Under the pieces are notes generated by a model. The model ran no database searches. It was not told the origin of the DNA and saw only the letters and a list, made by a program, of their open reading frames with translations. A stretch of 30,347 nucleotides of DNA from UBA4656 sp002405525 (GTDB taxonomy: Bacteria > Pseudomonadota > Gammaproteobacteria > Xanthomonadales > Ahniellaceae), in NCBI GenBank assembly GCA_036723735.1, contig DAIMGT010000049.1:1-30347 (forward strand), given 5' to 3'. Made by a program: the position numbers and the translations under genes. Below, in pieces: positions 26,015 through 30,347 of this stretch; within the stretch, counting starts at the first letter, position 1, and every line of letters starts with the position of its first letter.

Positions 26015-26920
26015 TCAGCGCCAGTCGGCGACCGGCCGCACGTCGACCACACCCCACAGCACGGAGCGGTCGTCCAGCGCGCGGTCGTGGCGGGGATCGT
26101 CGCCCGCGGCCGGCTCGCGGAAACTGCGCCGCACGACGACCGCACCCGGCCGTGCGGCGTGCTGCACGGCAGCGCGCAGGCGTTCGGCGAAGGCCGCATT
26201 GGCGCCATCGAGAATGTTCGACAGGGTGAAGGCATCGAAGCGCGCCGGCGGGCCGTCGGCGAGGAAGGCCAGCGCGTCGGCGCAGTGCAGTTCGATCGAT
26301 GCCGCGTGCGCGGGCGGCGGCGGTGCGATGCCGGCGTCCCCGGTCAGCAGCAGGCGCAGCCACGGATTGCCGCGGTTCGGATGGCGGCCGACGCAGCGCG
26401 CGAGGCGTGCGCGCAGCACCGCACCGAAGCGCGGCGGCACGATCGCCATCAGTTCGTTGCCGTACACCTTGCCCAGTGCGGTCAGGGACAGCGCGGCGTC
26501 CACCGCCGTGCGGAAGCGCCAGGTATCGAGGTGGGTGGCGAACCAGTGCGCCTGCGCCGCGGGGTCCGTCATCTGCAGGAAGGCCTCGATGCGCGATGCA
26601 TTCCAGCCCAGCAGCGGCAGCAGGCCGCGACCGAAGCCCATCAGGCGCTCGGCCGCCCCCGTGCGGCGCGGCGCACCGGCGAAGCGGGCGCGCGCGTAAT
26701 CGGCCTGCACGGGGTTGATGTCGACCGCGGTCACGTCGTGGTCGGCGCACAGCGCCAGCGCCATGTCACCGGCCGAGGCGATGCAGAACACCGACCCTCC
26801 TGGAGCGAAGGCCGCGCGCTCCACCGCGTCGTCCTCGTACATGCGGCCGAACAGCAGCAACTGTGGCCCGCCGCCGGCGTCGAAGCGGCCGCGCGACCAC
26901 GCGGTGCCGGCGCCGCTCAC
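26015..26920 (-). CDS. DUF3419 / BtaA-like SAM-dependent protein
   Basis: 301-residue protein with the DUF3419 layout. LLLFGRMYEDDAVE (21-34) is followed by the SAM-binding FCIASAGDMALAL (45-57) and VTAVDINPVQADYA (63-76). The C-terminal half has FDAFTLSNILD and a second Rossmann-like portion. In Rhodobacter BtaA, related proteins transfer the 3-amino-3-carboxypropyl group of SAM to diacylglycerol to start betaine lipid synthesis. No BtaB N-methyltransferase is adjacent, so the lipid and the reaction here are uncertain. The GTG start at 26920 overlaps the stop of the DoxX-like gene (GTGA), so the pair is coupled. Confidence 0.82.
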   Translation of the reverse strand: MSGAGTAWSRGRFDAGGGPQLLLFGRMYEDDAVERAAFAPGGSVFCIASAGDMALALCADHDVTAVDINPVQADYARARFAGAPRRTGAAERLMGFGRGLLPLLGWNASRIEAFLQMTDPAAQAHWFATHLDTWRFRTAVDAALSLTALGKVYGNELMAIVPPRFGAVLRARLARCVGRHPNRGNPWLRLLLTGDAGIAPPPPAHAASIELHCADALAFLADGPPARFDAFTLSNILDGANAAFAERLRAAVQHAARPGAVVVRRSFREPAAGDDPRHDRALDDRSVLWGVVDVRPVADWR

Positions 26921-27315
26921 CCGGCCTCCTGCAGCAGCAGGCCCGCGCAGGCCCAGGCCAGCACCAGCAGGGCGAAGTTCTTGAACAGCATGCCGGCCGG
27001 GTCGGGGATCTTCGCGCGCGCCAGCGTCAGGCCCGCGGTGTTGAGGCCGACCAGCAGCACGGTCTGCACGACCGCCGCGGCCTGCGGCATCCAGCCGGAC
27101 AGCACCCACGCGCCGAGCGCGCACTCGACCACGCCGAGGCCGCGCAGGAAGACCGACACCATCCACGGCGACAGGAAGCGCACCTCGGAGACCACCTCGT
27201 GCTCGTGCGCGCTGCGGGCCAGGACCTTGCACCACAGGCCCTCGTAAAGCCACACGCCGGCGACCGCGCACTGCACGAGCCATACCGGGGGCATCGGGTC
27301 GAAAGGAAACGGCAT
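26917..27315 (-). CDS. DoxX-like integral membrane protein
   Basis: 132 residues with four predicted TM helices (about 11-27, 52-73, 78-98, 110-128). The GVWLYEGLWCKV motif in the first helix and GVVECALGAWVLSGW in the second match the DoxX-like (DoxX_3) group, whose function is unknown. The ATG at 27315 gives MPFPFDPMPP; the Met at residue 8 (27294) is an equally short alternative, and neither has a strong ribosome binding site. It is coupled to the DUF3419 gene and divergent from the next membrane protein gene (76-base gap). Confidence 0.78.
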   Translation of the reverse strand: MPFPFDPMPPVWLVQCAVAGVWLYEGLWCKVLARSAHEHEVVSEVRFLSPWMVSVFLRGLGVVECALGAWVLSGWMPQAAAVVQTVLLVGLNTAGLTLARAKIPDPAGMLFKNFALLVLAWACAGLLLQEAG

Positions 27316-27391
27316 CGCGCGTCGTCGGCCCCGCTGTGGCACCCTTTGCAGTATCGGTCCTACCCGTCGCTGCCGGCCGGAGTCAAGCCCC

Positions 27392-27793
27392 ATGCGCGTC
27401 CTCGCCGCCGCCTTCGTCTACTTCGCGCTGGTGTTCGCGGTCGGCTTCGCGCTCGGCGTGGCGCGCGTGGCCTGGCTGGCGCCGGCGCTGGGCGATCGCT
27501 GGGCCGAACTGCTGGAACTGCCGGTGATGGTCGCCGCCAGCGCGCTGGCGGCACGCGCGACCTGCGGCCGCCTCGGGGTGCCATCCGCCCCCGGCCGGCG
27601 GCTCTCGATGGGGGCCCTGGCGCTGGCGATGCTGCTGGCGGTCGAATTCACCGTGGTGCTCGGCCTGCGCGACCAGACCGTCGCCGAGAACCTCGCCGGC
27701 CGCGACCCCGTGTCCGGCGTCGCTTATGCGCTGGCGCTGCTCGCCTTCGCCCTGCTGCCCTGGTGGCTCGGGCGCCGCGAGGCCAGGCCATGA
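27392..27793 (+). CDS. Small four-helix membrane protein, function unknown
   Basis: 133 residues, mostly hydrophobic, with predicted TM helices at about 4-25, 42-56, 73-91 and 109-127. Conserved-looking features are the ELLELPVMVAAS stretch in helix 2 and AVEFTVVLGLR at the end of helix 3. I recognise no family with certainty. The stop overlaps the ATG of the DUF3598-like gene (ATGA), so the two are probably translated together. Confidence 0.72.
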   Translation: MRVLAAAFVYFALVFAVGFALGVARVAWLAPALGDRWAELLELPVMVAASALAARATCGRLGVPSAPGRRLSMGALALAMLLAVEFTVVLGLRDQTVAENLAGRDPVSGVAYALALLAFALLPWWLGRREARP

Positions 27794-28287
27794 GCGGCCT
27801 GCGCGCGGCGCGCGCGCGCGACTTCCCGGAAATCCTGCGCCACGAAGGCACGTGGACCGGCACCTACCGCCACCTCGACGGCGAAGGCCGTCTGGTCGAC
27901 CGGCACCAAAGCCACGTCGAGTGCACGTTTCCCGACGCGGGCCCCTGGGCCTACGTGCAGCGCAACCGCTTCACCTGGGACGATGGTCGCGAACAGCGTG
28001 TCGAACTGCCCGCGCTGCTGCGCGACGGCCGGTTGTGGTGGGACGTGCCGGCCTTCCACGGCAGCGCCTGGGCGTCGCTCGAGGGAACGATCCTGCTGCG
28101 CCTGGAGCGCAAGGACGAGCCCGGCGCGCACTTCGTCGAACTGATCGTGCTGGCGCCCGACGGGCGGTCGCGCGCCCGCACCTGGCACTGGTTCCGCGAC
28201 GGCCGGCTGTATCGCCGCACGCTGTGCGACGAGACCCGGGAAGCGACCCCCGGACCGGCTTTGCCGGCGCCCGGCTCTGCGCGGTAA
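27790..28287 (+). CDS. DUF3598-like lipocalin-fold protein
   Basis: 165-residue soluble protein without signal peptide. EGTWTGTYRHLD near residue 19 and the alternation of short beta-strands (VECTFPDAGPWAYVQRNRFTW, LWWDVPAF, LLRLERKDEPGAHFVELIVL) suggest a lipocalin-like beta-barrel as in DUF3598 proteins. The ligand and role are unknown. It overlaps the membrane protein gene by 4 bases and is followed after 43 bases by accA. The family name is given from pattern memory and should be treated as provisional. Confidence 0.7.
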   Translation: MSGLRAARARDFPEILRHEGTWTGTYRHLDGEGRLVDRHQSHVECTFPDAGPWAYVQRNRFTWDDGREQRVELPALLRDGRLWWDVPAFHGSAWASLEGTILLRLERKDEPGAHFVELIVLAPDGRSRARTWHWFRDGRLYRRTLCDETREATPGPALPAPGSAR

Positions 28288-28330
28288 CCTGCAGCCTTTC
28301 CCGCACGAGACCCGCCCCGGACCGGGAGCC

Positions 28331-29289
<959 letters not shown>

Positions 29290-29290
<1 letters not shown>

Positions 29291-30347
29291 TGGCCGGTCC
29301 CGGCCCGCCCGAGGCGCTCGCGCAGGCGCTCGCCGCCTGGCCGCCCGGCGCGCTACGGGTGGCGGCCAGCGGCGGGCTCGACTCCACCGCACTGCTGCAC
29401 GCGCTGGCGGCCGAGCCGGCGGCGCGCGCGCGCGGCTTGTCCGCGATCCACGTCGACCACGGCCTGCATCCCGACAGTGCCCGCTGGGCGGCCGCGGTGC
29501 GCGCGCAGGCCGCCGCGCTCAGCGTCCCGCTGCAGGTGCAGCGCGTGCAGGTCGAGGCGGGCGGCGCTGGCGGGCTGGAAGCCGCCGCGCGCGCGGCGCG
29601 CCACGCGGCCTTCGCCGATGCCCTGCACGCTGGCGAGATCCTGGTCGCCGCCCACCACGCCGATGACCAGGCCGAGACCCTGCTGCTGCGCCTGCTGCGC
29701 GCCGCCGGCCCCGAGGGCTTGCGTGGAATGCGCGCGCTGCGGCCGTTCGCCGCCGGTTGGCTGGCGCGCCCGTGGCTGGGACTGCCGCGCGACGCGATCC
29801 GCGCGTGGGCGCAGGCCGAGCGGCTGGCTTGGGTCGAGGATCCATCCAACGCCGACCCGCGCTTCGAACGCAACTACCTGCGGCTGGAGGTGATGCCGCG
29901 GCTCGCAGCGCGCTGGCCGCACACCGCGCGCGCACTGTCGCGCAGCGCCGCCCTGCTCGATGCCGCCGCCGCGCGCGAGGCGCGCGTGCTCGACGCCGAA
30001 CTCGCGCGGCGCGGCGCGGCCGACCCCGACGTGCTCGACGCGGCCGGGCTCGACGCGCTGGAGGAGTCGGCGCGCGGGGCGCTGCTGCGGCACTGGCTGC
30101 TGTCGCGCGGCCTGCCGCCACCGGACGCGCGCGCGCTGGCGGAACTGGGCCGCCGCCTGGCCGCGCCGCGCCCGGATGCGGAACCCGTGGTGCGCTGGCC
30201 CGGTGCCGAACTGCGCCTGTGGCGAGGCGCGCTGTACGCGATGGCGCCACTCCCGCCCGCGCCACGTGGCTGGTCGCTGGACTGGGACGGACGCGCGCCG
30301 CTGGCCCTGCCCTGCGGGGGCAGCCTGCGCATCGACGGCGCGATCGC
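29290..30347 (+). CDS. tilS: tRNA(Ile)-lysidine synthetase, N-terminal 352 residues (partial)
   Basis: Converts C34 of tRNA-Ile(CAU) to lysidine, which changes amino acid and codon specificity and is normally essential. The PP-loop SGGLDS is at 27-32, followed by HVDHGLHPDS, HHADDQAETLLLRLLRAAG and WVEDPSNADPRFERNYLR, all typical of the family. The frame is open to the right edge, so roughly the last 80 residues expected from the E. coli length are missing. The ATG overlaps the accA stop (TGATG). accA-tilS adjacency is frequent in gammaproteobacteria. Confidence 0.96.

Noticed and set aside
18388..27247. Long plus-strand frames (636, 643 and 705 codons) opposite the fibre operon and the DUF3419 gene
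   Set aside because: They repeat the same antisense pattern in each paralogue simply because the coding strand repeats. No start context or protein family supports them.
27337..27349. TGGCAC followed by TTGC upstream of the small membrane protein gene, resembling a sigma-54 promoter
   Set aside because: The two elements are separated by 3 bases instead of the required 5, so the GG and GC elements would not be one helical turn apart.

Overview
The window is a gene-dense, very GC-rich stretch of a gammaproteobacterial chromosome. The order pilG-pilH-pilI-pilJ-pilK-chpA on one strand, divergent from gshB-tonB-yqgE-ruvX-pyrR-pyrB on the other, is the order I know from Pseudomonas aeruginosa and relatives. 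The base composition, the small secreted protein ending in FANGFEP and the accessory genes suggest the Xanthomonadales/Lysobacterales side of the class. That placement is an inference, and no rRNA or tRNA gene is present to confirm it. There is no gap of more than 300 bases without a gene; the longest (7132-7381, 250 bases) is a divergent promoter region.

Layout. 1-7131 (minus): the Pil-Chp chemosensory operon controlling type IV pili, consisting of two response regulators (PilG, PilH), an adaptor (PilI), a receptor (PilJ), a methyltransferase (PilK) and the first 910 residues of the giant kinase ChpA, which runs off the left edge. 7382-11780 (plus): glutathione synthetase, a TonB3-like protein, YqgE, RuvX, PyrR and aspartate carbamoyltransferase, mostly with overlapping start and stop codons. 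11797-14399 (minus): a secreted protein of unknown function with a duplicated C-terminal module, then class II fumarase. 14527-18029 (plus): purB, a JmjC-type ribosomal oxygenase and a GNAT protein with an extra C-terminal domain, each overlapping the next by 8 bases.

18046-25900 (minus) is the accessory feature of interest. Four paralogous secreted proteins (called A, B, C and D here, from low to high coordinate) and one small secreted protein lie in a single tight operon transcribed D, small protein, C, B, A. Each large protein has a signal peptide, a conserved N-terminal domain, 10-11 copies of a 15-residue YadA-head-like repeat, a Cys-flanked segment with an acidic loop, and a C-terminal peptidase-S74-type intramolecular chaperone with an apparent Ser-Lys dyad. 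S74 domains are best known from phage tail spikes, but no phage gene is visible here. Long stretches are nearly identical at DNA level between copies while the repeat regions differ, which suggests recent duplication and gene conversion. I infer a family of self-processing trimeric surface or extracellular fibres.

26015-30347: a DUF3419/BtaA-like gene coupled to a DoxX-like membrane gene (minus), then a small membrane protein, a DUF3598-like protein, accA and the 5' part of tilS (plus).

The housekeeping assignments are strong. The functions of the fibre operon, the duplicated-module protein and the small membrane proteins are inferred from sequence features only.
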